Shown here: positions 34,234-46,581 of the stretch, in pieces | Position numbering within the stretch: the stretch's first letter is position 1 | Layout: every line of letters starts with the position of its first letter | NCBI RefSeq assembly: GCF_047663525.1 | Contig: NC_092601.1 | Location: 20,223,501 to 20,287,500 of the forward strand | Length of the DNA: 64,000 bases | Source of the DNA: Anas platyrhynchos | Lineage: Eukaryota > Chordata > Aves > Anseriformes > Anatidae | Direction of reading: 5' to 3' | Translations under genes and position numbers: made by a program | The notes under the pieces: model-generated | Seen by the model: only the letters and a program-made list of their open reading frames with translations | Told to the model about the DNA's origin: nothing | The model's database searches: none

Positions 34234-35034
34234 GTAAGTGCTTTGTTTTTCCTTCAGTCAGTTGCAGGGTTCTCTAGGCAGGCTGGAGTTTATAGATTTC
34301 TAGAATTTTTAAGTGCTTGGAATTCACTCAATAGAGGGATGTTTAATAGAGGTTTCTGGCTCACTGTTTTTTTGGGATGGTGGGATACTCTTCTGTTTTT
34401 GAGCTATATTTTAATCTCTAGATGTGTAAGCTCACTTTTGTAATTCTCCAGAGGACTAAAACCAGCTTGATTGCATGGTACCTGTGGCTTGACAGTGTAG
34501 ATGCAGCATTGCCAAGAGACTGAGCAGGGTTGTATCAGAGTCACCTTTTTTTTTATCTGCAAAGGGTAAGTCTGTGATTACCTCTGCCGGGGCTGCTGTG
34601 TGTGCATGTCTTTTTGGCATTTGTGGAGCTCGGTTGTTTTTTTTTTTTTTGTGTGTGTGTGTATGTTCTAACTTCCTGTTTTGTTTTTTTTTTTGAGGGG
34701 TGAATAGTGTGTGTGCTGAGCGTGGTTGGCAGGAGGAGGTGGGGAGCTGCTCAGGACTGGTAGGTTTGGTTTCTCAGAGAGTGTGCAGCAGCCTTCCTGT
34801 GCGATGCGACTGATTGGTGGGTGGGAATGTTCCAGCTTGTGTGTGCTGGGCAATGTAGCTTGTGTAGTGTGTGTAGTGTGGTCCAGGCAGGGTTTGGAGT
34901 GGTGCTGTGAGCAAAGAATCTGATTTAGATCTGGTGAGCAGCAGAAGTACCGGAGCTGGGAAGAGAGAGGTATTGCAGCAGGTACGCTGTGGCTGTGAGG
35001 TGCCTCAGAGTGTGCTTTTTCCTTGTCTCTGCAG

Positions 35035-35095
35035 GTGCTTTGTGCAGTTGTGGAGAGGGAAGGGAAATCCTCCTGTGATGGAGCTCTGATGGAAG
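35035..35095 (+). other. exon-like cassette E1 (61 bp), diverged copy
   Basis: Paralogue of 29231-29291 with both borders intact. The following E2B at about 35255 has lost its acceptor AG (CCCCGG for CCCAGG). Confidence 0.45.
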
Positions 35096-35767
35096 GTGAG
35101 TGTTGCCAGCCTGGTCATCCCTTATCTGAAGCGAAGTGAAGACACTCTGGTGTTTCCCTGTGAGGGTCCGAGGTGAGTCTGTTTCGAATAGAGGAACAGT
35201 GTGGCATTTGGGTGCTTGCAAGCACAGTGGTTGTTTGGTCCTTTTGTGTTCCCCGGTGGTGTGGATGATGCTGGCCGCTCCTTTCAAGCTTGGACCTAAT
35301 TTTCAGGTCCAGAGGCAAGTGGAGTGCTGTTTTGAAAAGATAAAAGTAAAGATGGGGTCGCTTATGTTGTTGAGGGATGGGTGCTACTGTTGGCAGCTGA
35401 ATGTTTATCTTTTGCCTGTGTCTTTCCTTTGTTCAGGTTGAAATGCAGTTTGCAGTGCAGGACGTCTCAACCCGAGCTGCCTCTGCAGTGATGACTCTGG
35501 TGTGTGATGAGCAGAGGTCACTTGTTTTTGGGGTGCAGTTGTCACTGCAGTTATTTTCTTACATGCAGTAGAGTAAAATTCCAGTTTCTCTTTTAGAGGT
35601 GCTATAAGTGGGTGAAGAGAAGAGATGGAAGCATGTGCCACGTGGGGCAGGCAAGCGGCTGAGGTACAGGAGGGGATGAGAGTATGTGATTTTTTTTGTG
35701 GGGACGGAATAGAATTAATTTTGTTGGTGTATAATCTGTTCTGCTCCTGGATTTTTCTTTCAATGTG

Positions 35768-35773
35768 AATAAA
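35768..35773 (+). terminator. poly(A)-signal-like AATAAA, copy after E1 at 35035
   Basis: About 670 bp downstream of E1, followed by GGTCGTGTTGTCC, a GU-rich element at a suitable distance. Confidence 0.4.
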
Positions 35774-36041
35774 AGTTTGAGCTAATTCCAGTTAAGAAAG
35801 TTCAGGTTTCTTGCTGGGTCGTGTTGTCCTTTTAATATTCAAAGCTGCAGCAAAAGCATGGGGATTGTTTCTTCTAGAAACACCCCAGTTTTCTTATCTG
35901 CAGTCTGCATGCTGTTGAGCTAAGGCAGATTTAAAAAAAATAATACAGGAAACACACACAAACAACAACAAAAACAACAAAAAACACCATTGGCTGACTT
36001 GTTGTGAAAGCAATGATCATTTAATCCCTTTGTTTTCCCAG

Positions 36042-36095
36042 GTGGTGTGGATGATACTGGCTGCACTATTGGAGCTTGGTCTCGGAGAGGAACAG
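36042..36095 (+). other. exon-like cassette E2C (54 bp), diverged copy
   Basis: Both borders preserved; interior has ACTATT for ACTGTT and CTCGG for TTCGG. Confidence 0.4.
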
Positions 36096-37931
36096 GTGAG
36101 CAGAACCGTATGTTGCATCAGTAGTAGTCAGCATTGTGGAGAAGGTGAGCAAAGGGGCTGGTGTCCTAGTGAATGCTGTTTCTCTGTTTTTGCAGCTGAT
36201 GATGAGCCTGGCAATTGACTAAGATGACAATCAGTGCCTGTGCATTTCTTGAGGCAGAAGGAATTTACCATGCAGCAACCTGAGAGCTAAGTTGGGGGCA
36301 CCTGGTATTTGCATATCTGGAGTGGCTAATGGGAGCCTGGAGCCAGAGCAGCATGGAGGCAGCTAGCTGAATAGACTTGGTGCCACTGTGAGGGTGGTTC
36401 AGGCTGGGTCACGTTCCGGGTGCTTGTGGCTGGGTCAGCAGGCTAATAGAAGAGGCAGGATTATTTTGTAGTGTGAGTGCATGCGCCAGGCAGGACAGTT
36501 TCCTTCAGTTTGTATGTCTTGTGGTGTTGCTTCTGTAGTTTCTGTTCTGTGCTTCTCAGGTCTTGATATCCTCCTAACTTTTTACAGCGGACTGACCAGG
36601 CAGGCGACTTGGTAGCTGTGCTGAAGGGCCTCAATGCTTGTTTTGTCATCATGGCTCTGATCCGAGCACTTCTTGTCTTGCAGTCGCTGCTTGAAGTGTA
36701 GATCTGTTTGAGGTCTTGCGATCTCAAACCGAATATGATGCACATCTCTTTCCATCCTCACCCTTGCAGAAGACATCTGGGCCGCATCAGGAGCTCTTGC
36801 TTGGGAATTGATTTCCTAAGCGTCTTCTTAGGGGGTTTTCACTCCCCATCCTTCTGGTCTCTTGTCCTGAAGGCAGGCTTTTTAGGCCTCCATCATCCCA
36901 GTTCTGGCAGTTGCTTCCAGTCGCGTGTCGTGACATTTGAGTCTCTCGTATGGTCTGGTGAAGAACACCTTTATCTGACTTGCTGTTGCCATAGGGCTTT
37001 CCTTTTGGGGGTCAATCTTTTTCTTGCGCCTAGTGTTGTGTGTTTTGTTTGTAGTGTTTGTGGCGTGCCTGTGTGTGTACGTGTTTGGTCTGGAGCTGTC
37101 CTGCCTGGCAGTTAGTGATTAATGTGGCAGTCCATGGGTGTGCTAATACATTGTCTGGACTGTTCTGGCAAAGACATCCGGTCTGCCTCTGGGCACGTAC
37201 TGAAGGGCAGCTGGTACAGTCATGTCTGGTGGTTGGTAGATGGGGATTTGGGAGAGTATATCTGCTTGTGAGCAGCTGTTTGCATAGTGCTTGAACAGTG
37301 TGCTTGAGGAGGTCTGTCGAATCTTGAATGCTTACAGATATGGGGTTTTGAAACTTTTATTTTTATTTCTATTCTGTCCCCAGTAGGGTGTAAACCCTAG
37401 GAGGAACCTGTCACAGGAAAGAGCTCCTTCTGGAACTGTTCAGCACTCGGCAGGCAGCTCGGTGACTGGCTTGATGTACTTCTGAGGTGCTGAGGTATGG
37501 GGGCTTCTGTTTTGAAATGATAGTAATGTAAATGGGGTCCCTTTGTGTTGTGGAGGGATGGGTGCTAATGCTGGCAGCTGAATGATTCTCTTGTGACTGT
37601 TTTCATTTGTTAAAGCTGAAACACAGTGCACAACACGGGACTTGTCCAGAGCTGCTTTTTGCAAGGTGAGCGATGGACAGATGTAGCAGGTACTTTAGGG
37701 GTGCAGTTGTCACTGCAGTTAGTTAACTGCACAAAATACAGTAAAAATCCTGATTATATTTCAGGGGTGTTGTAGCTGGCCTAAGAGAGCAGATGGAATC
37801 ATTGTCCTCGAGGGCAGGTGAGGGGGGCCGAGGTAAGGGAGCAGCTGAGAGTAACTGTCCCAGCTGTGCCGTGTCTTTGGATGCTGCTTCAGCCTATGCT
37901 TTTCTTTTTGTTTCACATTTGTCTCACACAG

Positions 37932-38256
37932 GCTCAGAGGGGCCAAGCTGCACTCTGAATAGCAGCATGAGAAGGGCGGGCTGGTTGTGAGCTGGATTGG
38001 AGCAGAACGGCCAAGTAGCACGAGGTGAGTGCGAAGGGTATCCATCTTGCTTTGCAGGTGCCATGGCAGGCTCTCCACAGAAGCGGTTGAGGATTTGAGA
38101 AGAGGTTGCAGATGATCAAAGAGCGACACGTGCAGGGATGGCTTGAAAAGGGTATGGCTGCTTTCTCTTCTGTTTATCAGGTGTCCCAGGCAACGTGGGC
38201 TGTGATGTTAGTCTTTAGAATCAGAACAAAGCAGGTGCTGATGATGGCCTTCTTTG
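37932..38256 (+). other. exon-like cluster E3-E4-E5, copy 3, E3 acceptor shifted
   Basis: The usual CACAG|GTG acceptor of E3 has become CACATTTG; the next AG (CACACAG) would give a 93-bp E3. Its long frame is interrupted (GAATAG). E4 is 38058-38151 and E5 38181-38256, both with borders intact. Confidence 0.35.
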
Positions 38257-38820
38257 GTAGGCAAAGAGGTGCCCAAAGCCCCCTACTGTGCAGCCTGAGC
38301 ACGCCTTGCTGAGGATGGAGCCTGCTTTCCAGCAGTTCTGAAAACTGTGTTGAGGCTGAAATGCTGTTTGTGTTTGGGTTCGGCTTGCACCTTGATGAGT
38401 GTAGGGATGGGTTTTAATTCAGTGCAGCAGAGGGCCTGGCCTCAGTGTCCTGTAGTGTGTTTTGACCCATCAGCATAGCCTTTTGGTTCTGATAGCCTAC
38501 TGAAGTCAGGATTTTTCCTGTGAGTGGAACGGAATTGATTTTGTTGGTGTACAATCTGTTCTGCTCCTAGATCTTTCTTTCTGTGTAAATAAAAGTTTGA
38601 GCTAAATTGAGCTGAAAAAGCTTCATTTACTTGCGTGGTTGTATTGTCCTTTCAGTATTCAAAGCTGCAGCGAAAGCATGGGGATTATTGCTTCTAGAAA
38701 CACCCCAGTTCTCTTGTCTGCACTCTGCATGCTGTTGAGCTAAGCCTTATAAGTAAGTAAACCACAGCTGCTGCTCCTCCTCTTTCTACTTTCTTGTGCT
38801 TTGCCCCTCCCCTTTCCCAG

Positions 38821-38912
38821 GTGATTGGGTTTGGGTGCTGGGTGGGACCAAAAGGTATATGAGCCCCAAGTATGCCATGAGAGAGCTCCTTCTGCCTGGG
38901 CTGCTCTTTGGG
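38821..38912 (+). other. exon-like cassette E6, donor lost
   Basis: CTTTCCCAG acceptor present, but the donor reads GGGGGCAGTG instead of GGGGTAAGTG. Confidence 0.35.
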
Positions 38913-39299
38913 GGCAGTGCTTTGTTTTTCCTTCAGTCAGTTGCAGGGTTCTCTAGGCAGGCTGGAGTCTATGGGTTTCTGGAATTCTTAAGTGCTTGGA
39001 ATTCACTTAATAGAGGGATATTTAGTAGAGGTTGCTGGCTCAATGTTTTTTGGGATGGTGGGATGTGCTTCTGTTTTTGATCTGTATTTTAATCTCCAGA
39101 TGAATCAACCCACTTGTGTAACTCTCCAGAGGACTAAAACCAGCTTGATTACATGCTAGAAGAGGCTTGACCGTGTTCGTGCAGTATTACCAAGAGACTG
39201 AGCAGGGTCACGTTTTTCATCTGCAAAGGGTATGTCTGTCATTACCCCTGCCGGGGCTGCTATGCATTCATGGCCTTTTGGCATTTTTGGACTTGAGGG

Positions 39300-40700
39300 T
39301 TTTTTTATGTTTGTCTGGCTCTGGTGTCTGTGTTTGAGTCCTCTGCTAGGAGCTGCACTGTTTGCGTATCCATCGTGGTTGTGACCTTCTCTCTTTGTTT
39401 CTTGTAGCTCAGGGCATAGGCACGGAAACTTGAACGAAGCATGAGGGTGAGTGGACAGCAGTGGGGGCCCCGAGTTGGTCGGTGGACTGTGTTATTCTGC
39501 TTCACCTGTCGGGCCGGCTTTGCAAGTGCCTTGCGACAGCAGAGTACGTCTCCTGCCACGTTTCTGACATGTGCCAGACGTCAGCGGTTCCAGTTCCTGA
39601 AATGCTGGAGATGCTCGGAGCACAAGAGGAGCTGGGAGCATGATGCATCTCCTGGGGATGTTAGGTGAGTGAAGCGGTGGTACTGGGTTGGACCACGTGG
39701 CTCTGGGGCTTCTTGGCTGTTGCAGTAGGGGACGAAAGGAGTGGGTATAGACTGTTTTGTGGATTGTCACGTTTCTGTTCTTTTTGGACTAAGTCCTGTT
39801 ACCTTGGCTCAACACAGTGAATGGAAGCGCTAAGCCTGGATCGGGAAGGTGAGTGGAGAAAATTTGGAAAACGGGTATTGTTTTTGCTGTAGTAGTCTCT
39901 TGGTGCACCTCTGGGTGACTCCTCTTTTGCAGGGACGAAGAAGGTCCTGGGAACATCCTAGCTGGCCTCTGTGGTGCACATTGATAGTGGATTCTGAGCC
40001 CTGAGAATTAAGTCCAGGGGGAAATACTGTGTGTTGTGGAGTGGTTGGCAGAGGGAGGTGGGGAGTTGTTTAAAGGGTGTCTATCTGATTTCAGTAGCAG
40101 AGCAGGTCAGTTGATTACTGTTTTGTTTCTGAGGAGGTTGTTTCACTGGAAGAAATTCGGCTAGTGTGCTGGTGCCTGATGGCACTTCATTTCTGCAGGT
40201 GAAGAGGAGCCTTGTGCCTGAAGCAATGTCCTGGCTAGCCTTTGTGTTCCTTGGTGAGGATGGAACCTGCCTCCCAGCATTCCCAAGCTAATTTGGGGGG
40301 GGGGGGGGGGGGGAAATGCTATGTTTGAACTGGGGTTGTGAATGCACCCATAGGGCGAGGGTCTGTGCTTTTAAGTCATTGCTTTGGATGGGGCCTTTCA
40401 GGATTGATCAGGTCAGGCAGAGAGATTATGTGTGGGGAGTTCAGTCACGTACAACGTGAGCGCGTGCCAGGCAGGGCAGTCCCAGCTTGTCATCTGTGTT
40501 GTCTGTGCTGTACTGTGCTGTTGCTCTTGGTGCCCGGCAGGCCTCGGGAAGCCATCCTGAAGGTATTGAACACTTGACCTCCTCAGAATAATACTGATGT
40601 TGAACTGGGAGCTGAACAACGCTTGTGTTGCAGTGGGAGCTTAAGGGGATCACTTCTACTATGCAATTAATAGTTTTTTGTATCAAACATTTCCTGATAT
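39300..40700 (+). other. stretch not repeated elsewhere in the window
   Basis: No gene is recognised. The only stretch longer than 1 kb in 1-54440 with no clear paralogue here. It still shows exon-like borders: CTTGTAG|...|GTGAGT (39408-39446), a GTTAG|GTGAGT donor at 39664/39665, CAACACAG|...AAG|GTGAGT (39818-39848), CTTTTGCAG| at 39933 and TTTCTGCAG|...TTG|GTGAGG (40199-40253). It may keep the ancestral cassette order lost in the flanks. Confidence 0.5.
40295..40313 (+). repeat. poly-G run of 19
   Basis: An uninterrupted G tract at a position where related cassettes have no G run. Length may be unreliable in the assembly. Confidence 0.9.
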
Positions 40701-42086
40701 GATCATCATATGTTACGTGCTCTTCAGGTCTTGATATTCTCATTGCCTTCTTCCACTGGACTGACAAGATGTACAACTTTGTAGCCACACCAAAGGCCCT
40801 AAATGCTTGTTTTGTCATTATAGGGCTGATGTGAGCACTTCTTGTCTTGCAGTCGCTGCTTGAAGTGCAGATCAGTTTCAGGTCTTGTGCATCATATTCG
40901 GTTTGAGATCGCATCTGTTTCCATCCTCACTCTTGCGGAAGTCATCTGGGTTGCATCAGGAGCTCTTGCTTGGGAATTGAATACCTAAGTGTCTTCTTAG
41001 GGGGTTTTCTCTCCCCATCCTTCTGGTCTCTTGTCTTGAAGGCAGGCTTTTTAGGCCTCCATCATCCCAGTTCTGGCAGTTGCTTCCAGTCACGTGTCGT
41101 GACATTTTAGTCTCTGGTAGGGTCTGCTGCAGAGCACCTGTTCGGACTTGCTGTTGCCATAGGGCTTTTCTCTGGGGGTCGCTTTTTCTTGCGCCTAGTG
41201 TTGTGTGTTTTGTTTGTAGTGTTTGTGGCGTGCCTGTGCGTGTACGTGTTTGGTCTGGAGCTGTCCTGCCTGGCAGTTAGTGATAATAGCTAACGTGGTA
41301 GTCTATGGGTGTGCTAATACATTGTCCAGACTGTTTTGGCGTAGACATCTGCCTCTGGGCGCATACTGAAGGGCAGCTGGCACAGTCATCTCTGGAGGTT
41401 AGCAGATGTGGATTTGGCAGAGTTGAGCTGCTTGCCAGCAGCTGTTTGCATAGTGCTTGAATGGTGTACTGTTGAATCTTGAAAGCTTACAGATACGGGG
41501 TTTTGAAATTTTTATTTTTATATCTTTCCTGTCCCCAGTAGAGTGTATACTGTAGTAGGAACTGCGCACAGGAAAGAGCTCCTTCTGGAACTGTTCAGCA
41601 CTCGGTAGGCAGCTCGGTGACTGGCTTGATCTACTTCTGAGGTGCTGAGGCAAGGGGGCTGCTGTTTTGAAATTATAAAGTTATAAGTGGGGTTCCTTGT
41701 GTTGTTGAGGGATGGGTGCTAATGGTGGCAGGTGAATGATTGATTCTCTTGTGGCTGTTTTCATTTGTTTAAGGTGAAACAGTGTACAACACGGGACTTG
41801 ACCGGAGCTGCTTTTGGCAAGGTGAGCGATGGACAGATGCAGCAGGTACTTCAGGGGTGCAGCTGTTATTGCAGTTAGTTAACTGCACAAAATACAGTAA
41901 AAATCCTGTTTATATTTCAGGGGTGTTGTAGCTGGCCTAAGAGAGCAGATGGAAGCATCTTCCTCGAGGGGAGGTGAGGGCGCCGAGGTAAGGGAGCAGC
42001 TGAGAGTAACTGTCCCAGCTGTGCCGTGTCTTTGGATGCTGCTTCAGCCTATGCTTTTCTTTTTGTTTCACATTTGTCTCACACAG

Positions 42087-42405
42087 GCTCAGAGGGGCCA
42101 AGCTGCACTCTGAAGAGCAGCACGAGAAGGGCGGGCCTTTTGTGAGCTGGATTGGAGCAGAACTGCCAAGTAGCACGAGGTGAGTGCGAAGGGTCTTGCT
42201 TTGCAGGTGCCATGGCAGGCTCTCCACAGAAGCGGTTGAGGATTTGAGAAGAGGTTGCAGATGATCAAGGAGCGACACGTGCAGGGATGGCTTGAAAAGG
42301 GTATGGCTGCTTTCTCTTCTGTTTATCAGGTGTCCCAGGCAACGTGGGCTGTGATGTTAGTCTTTAGAATCGGAACAAAGCAGGTGCTGATGGCTGTCTT
42401 CTTTG
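42087..42405 (+). other. exon-like cluster E3-E4-E5, copy 4
   Basis: E3 has the same shifted acceptor as copy 3 (93 bp, 42087-42179) but an open frame. The E3-E4 gap is only 27 nt. E4 42207-42300 and E5 42330-42405 keep their borders. Confidence 0.35.
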
Positions 42406-42982
42406 GTAGGCAAGGAGGTGCCCAAAGCCCTGTCTTGTGTAGCCTGAGCATGCCTCACTGAGTATGCAGCTTGATTTCCAGCAGTTCTGAAAACTGTGTT
42501 GAGGCTGAAATGCTGTTTCTGTGTTTGGGTTGGGCTTGTACCTTGGTGAGTGTAGGGATGGGTTTTAATTTGGTGCAGTGGAGGGCCTGGCCCCAGTGTC
42601 CTGTAGTGTGTTTTGACCCATGAGCATAGCCTTTTGGTTTTCAGATAGCCTACTGAAGTAAGTGATTTTTCCTGTGAGTGGAATGGAATTGAATTCTTCT
42701 TTGGCGCATAATCTGTTCTGCTCCTAGAGTTTTCTTCCTGCGTAAATACAAGTCTGCGCTAAATCCGGCTGAAAAAGCTTCATTTACTTGCGTGGTAGTA
42801 TTGTCCTTTCAGTATTCAAAGCTGCAGCAAAAGCATGGGGATTTTTGTTTCTAGAAACGCCCCAGTTCTCCTGTCTGCACTCTGCATGCTGTTGAGCTAA
42901 GCCATATAAGGAAGTTAATAAAATCACAGCTGCTGCTGCTCCTCTTTCTGCTTTTTTATGCTTTCCCCCTGCACTTTCCCAG

Positions 42983-43074
42983 GTGATTGGCTTCAGGTTC
43001 CAGGTGGGACCTAATGGTAACTGAGTTGAAGGTATGCCATCAGAGAGCTCCTTCTGCCTGGGCTGCACTTTTGG
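42983..43074 (+). other. exon-like cassette E6 (92 bp)
   Basis: ACTTTCCCAG acceptor and TGG|GTAAGT donor; frame interrupted by TAA as at 51406. Confidence 0.4.
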
Positions 43075-43767
43075 GTAAGTGCTATGTTTTTCCTTCAGTC
43101 TTTTGGAGGGTTCTTTAGGTGGGTCAGATTCTATGGACTGATGCATTTTGAAGTCGAAACCGGTACTCCTATCTTTTTGAGGTGAAAACTGGTAGGATCT
43201 GTCATAGTAAAGGAATCTAGTAGTAGGTGCGTGTATTGCACGCAGGTCTTCCTCAGGTGAGTAGTTGTTATGGCAGTTTTACGGATAGTATGGTGATGTT
43301 ACTTTGTGTGTTTGCTCTGTGGTTCTGGGTCCCTTCTGATTTTTGCAGAATTACGGGGCCTTCTGTGAGCCTTTAAATCTATGTCAAATCTTATCAAAGT
43401 CATAACCTTGCTGTCAAAGTGATGCAGCAGGGTTTAGGAGAAATGTATGATGGAGGCTGCCTGTGTGAGCGTGTATCTGAAAATGGCAGCAGTGGGCACG
43501 TAAGGGGTAGTCTGTTTCAAGTTTAGGGACACTTTGTTATATTTCTGGAGCTTTTGCCTGTGTGTTTTCTGTCTGTCGAGTGTTTAGACCTTGCAGCCTT
43601 TTAGTCTTGATGTCCTTGAATTGACATGTTAGAAGTATGTTTATTAGGTGTTTCCAGGTAGTTGTTTTTGGGAAACAGTGGGGTAATGTCTCTTGACCGC
43701 ATAAGTGCAGTAGTGCCTGGAGAGTGAGCAGGCTCACCTTCTTCCTCTCTGCAGAATAAGTCCGCCC

Positions 43768-44235
43768 GGGCCCTTTTCGGCGCGGCGCCGCCCGGGCCCT
43801 TTTCGGCGCGGCGCCGCCCGGGCCCTTTTCGGCGCGGCGCCGCCCGGGCCCTTTTCGGCGCGGCGCCGCCCGGGCCCTTTTCGGCGCGGCGCCGCCCGGG
43901 CCCTTTTCGGCGCGGCGCCGCCCGGGCCCTTTTCGGCGCGGCGCCGCCCGGGCCCTTTTCGGCGCGGCGCCGCCCGGGCCCTTTTCGGCGCGGCGCCGCC
44001 CGGGCCCTTTTCGGCGCGGCGCCGCCCGGGCCCTTTTCGGCGCGGCGCCGCCCGGGCCCTTTTCGGCGCGGCGCCGCCCGGGCCCTTTTCGGCGCGGCGC
44101 CGCCCGGGCCCTTTTCGGCGCGGCGCCGCCCGGGCCCTTTTCGGCGCGGCGCCGCCCGGGCCCTTTTCGGCGCGGCGCCGCCCGGGCCCTTTTCGGCGCG
44201 GCGCCGCCCGGGCCCTTTTCGGCGCGGCGCCGCCC
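43768..44235 (+). repeat. 26-bp array, 18 identical copies, T variant
   Basis: Eighteen head-to-tail copies of GGGCCCTTTTCGGCGCGGCG plus CCGCCC, with no internal variation that I can see. Each has T at position 7. The trailing partial copy has A there (GGGCCCATTT), as does the sister array. The array lies between CTCTCTGCAG (43754) and GAG|GTAAAG (44272/44273), so it has grown inside an exon-like cassette. Open frames of up to 190 codons on the minus strand are artefacts of the repeat. Confidence 0.97.
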
Positions 44236-44653
44236 GGGCCCATTTGTCCTGTGGAGCTACTGAGCAGCTGAGGTAAAGGAGTTTTGAACAGAGAGGTATC
44301 GCACAACTGTATGTTGCATCAGTAGTAGTGAGCGTTGTCCAAGAGGTGGGTATCAGGGCTGGCGTGCTAGTGAATGCTGGTTCTCTGTTTTTGCAAGTGA
44401 TGATGAACCTGTTTGAGCTAATTCCATTTGAGAAAGTTCCAGTTACTGGCCTGGTCGTGTCGTCCTTTCACTGTTAAAAGCTGCAGCAAAAGCATGGGGA
44501 TTGTTGCTTCTAGAAACACCCCAGGTCTCTTGTCTGCTCTCTGCATATTGTTCAAGTAAAGCAGATTTAAAAAAAAATAATAAAACGAAAACCAACTGCT
44601 GCTGCTCCTGCTTTCTTTTTACTTCCTTGTGCTTTGCCCCTCCCCTTTTCCAG

Positions 44654-44745
44654 GTGATTGGGTTTGGGTGCTGGGCGGGGCCAAATGGTATATGAGCCCC
44701 AGGCATGCTATCAGAGAGCTCCTTCTGCCTGGGCTGCTCCTTGGG
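44654..44745 (+). other. exon-like cassette E6 (92 bp)
   Basis: CCTTTTCCAG acceptor and GGG|GTAAGT donor, open frame; nearly identical to 34142-34233. Confidence 0.4.
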
Positions 44746-45517
44746 GTAAGTGCTTTGTTTTTCCTTCAGTCAGTTGCAGGGTTCTCTAGGCAGGCTGGAG
44801 TTTATAGATTTCTAGAATTTTTAAGTGCTTGGAATTCACTTAATAGAGGGATGTTTAATAGAGGTTTCTGGCTTACTGTTTTTTTGGGATGGTGGGATAC
44901 TCTTCTGTTTTTGAGCTAAATTTATTCTCTAGATGCATAGACCTACTTCTGTAATTTTCCAGAGGACTAAAACCAGCTTCATTTCATGCTACATGTGGCT
45001 TGGCAGGGTAGATGCAGCATTGCCAAGAGACTGAGCAGGGTTGTATCAGAGTCACCTCTTTCATCTGCAAAGGGTAAGTTTGATTACCCCTGCCGAGGCT
45101 GCTGTGTGTGCATGTCTTTTTGGCATTTGTGGAGCTCAGTTGTTTTTTGTGTGTGTATGTTTTAACTTTCTGTTTTTCTGAGCAGTAAATAGTGTGTTTG
45201 CTGAGTGTGGTTGGCAGGAGGAGGTGGGGAGCTGCTCAGGACTGGTAGGTTTGGTTTCTCGGAGAGTACGGCAGCCTTCCTGTGTGATGTGACGGATTGT
45301 TGGGCGGTAACATTCCAGCTTGTGTGTCTTAGGCAATGTAGCCTGTGTAGTGTGTGTTGTGTGGCCTGGGCAGATTTTGTTGTGGTGCTGTGAGTGAAGA
45401 ATCTGAGTTAGAGGTGGTGAGCAGCTGAAGTACCGGAGCTGGGAAGAGAGAGGTCTTGCAGCAGGTACGCTGTGGCTGTGAGGTGCCTCAGAGTATGCTT
45501 TTCCCTTGTCTCTGCAG

Positions 45518-45578
45518 GTGCTTTGTGCAGTCGTGGACAGGGAAGGGATATCCTCCTGTGATGGAGCTCTGAGGGAAG
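45518..45578 (+). other. exon-like cassette E1 (61 bp), diverged copy
   Basis: Both borders intact. Followed 160 bp downstream by an intact E2B at 45739-45789 and later by AATAAA at 46256. Confidence 0.45.
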
Positions 45579-45738
45579 GTGAGTGTTGCCAGCCTGGTCA
45601 TGCCTTATCTGAAGTGAAGTGAAGACGCTCAGGTGTTTCCCTGTGAGGGTCTGAGGTGAGACTGTTTGGGATAGAGGAGTAGCGTGGCATGTGGGTGCTT
45701 GCAAGCACAGTGGTCGTTTTGTCCTTTTGTGTTCCCAG

Positions 45739-45789
45739 GTGTTGTGGATGATGGTGGCCGCTCCTTTCAAGCTTGGACCTAATTTGCAG
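45739..45789 (+). other. exon-like cassette E2B (51 bp)
   Basis: GTTCCCAG before, 51 bp, then TTTGCAG|GTCCAG. Frame 0 is open. It aligns with E2C (shared GTGGATGAT start) and is probably an ancient duplicate of it. Confidence 0.4.
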
Positions 45790-46255
45790 GTCCAGAGGCA
45801 AGTGGAGTGCTGTTTTGAAAGGGTAAAAGTAAAGATGGGGTCGCTTATGTTGTTGAGGGATGGGTGCTACTGCTGGCAGCTGAATGTTTATCTTCTGCCT
45901 GTGTCTTTCCTTTGTTCAGGTTGAAATGCAGCGTGCAGTGCGCAGTGCAGGACGTCTCGACCCGAGCTGCCTCTGCAGTGACTCTGGTGCGTGATGAGCA
46001 GAGGTAACTGTTGTTTTTGGGGTGCGGTTGTCACTGCAGTTATTTTCCTATGTCCAATAGAGTAAAATTCCAGTTTCTCTTTTAGAGGTGCTATAAGGGG
46101 GTGAAGAGAAGAGATGGAAGCATGTGCCATGTGGGGCAGGCAAGCGGCTGAGGTACAGGAGGGGATGAGAGTATGTGATTTTTTTCTGGGGATGGAATAG
46201 AATTAATTTTGTTGGTGTATAATCTGTTCCGCTCCTAGATTTTTCTTTCAATGCA

Positions 46256-46261
46256 AATAAA
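46256..46261 (+). terminator. poly(A)-signal-like AATAAA, copy after E1/E2B at 45518
   Basis: Same context; it completes the segment with the most intact borders (26-bp array 43768, E6 44654, E1 45518, E2B 45739, AATAAA 46256). Confidence 0.4.
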
Positions 46262-46527
46262 AGTATGAGCTAATTCCAGTTAAGAAAGTTCCAGTTACTT
46301 GCTGGGTCGCGTTGTCCTTTTAATATTCAAAGCTGCCGCAGAAGCATGGGGATTGTTTCTTCTAGGTACTCCCCAGTTCTCTTGTTTGCATTCTGCGTGC
46401 TGTTGAGCTAAAGCAGATTTAAAAAAAAAAAAAATACAAGAAACACACAGAAACAACAACAACAAGAAACCACGATTGGGTTATTTGTTCTGAATGCAAC
46501 GATCATTTAATCCCTTTGTTTTCCCAG

Positions 46528-46581
46528 GTGGTGTGGATGATACTGGCTGCACTGTTGGAGCTTGGACTCGGAGAGGAACAC
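46528..46581 (+). other. exon-like cassette E2C, donor weakened
   Basis: Acceptor intact, but the last exon base is C, giving CAC|GTGAGC. Confidence 0.35.
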
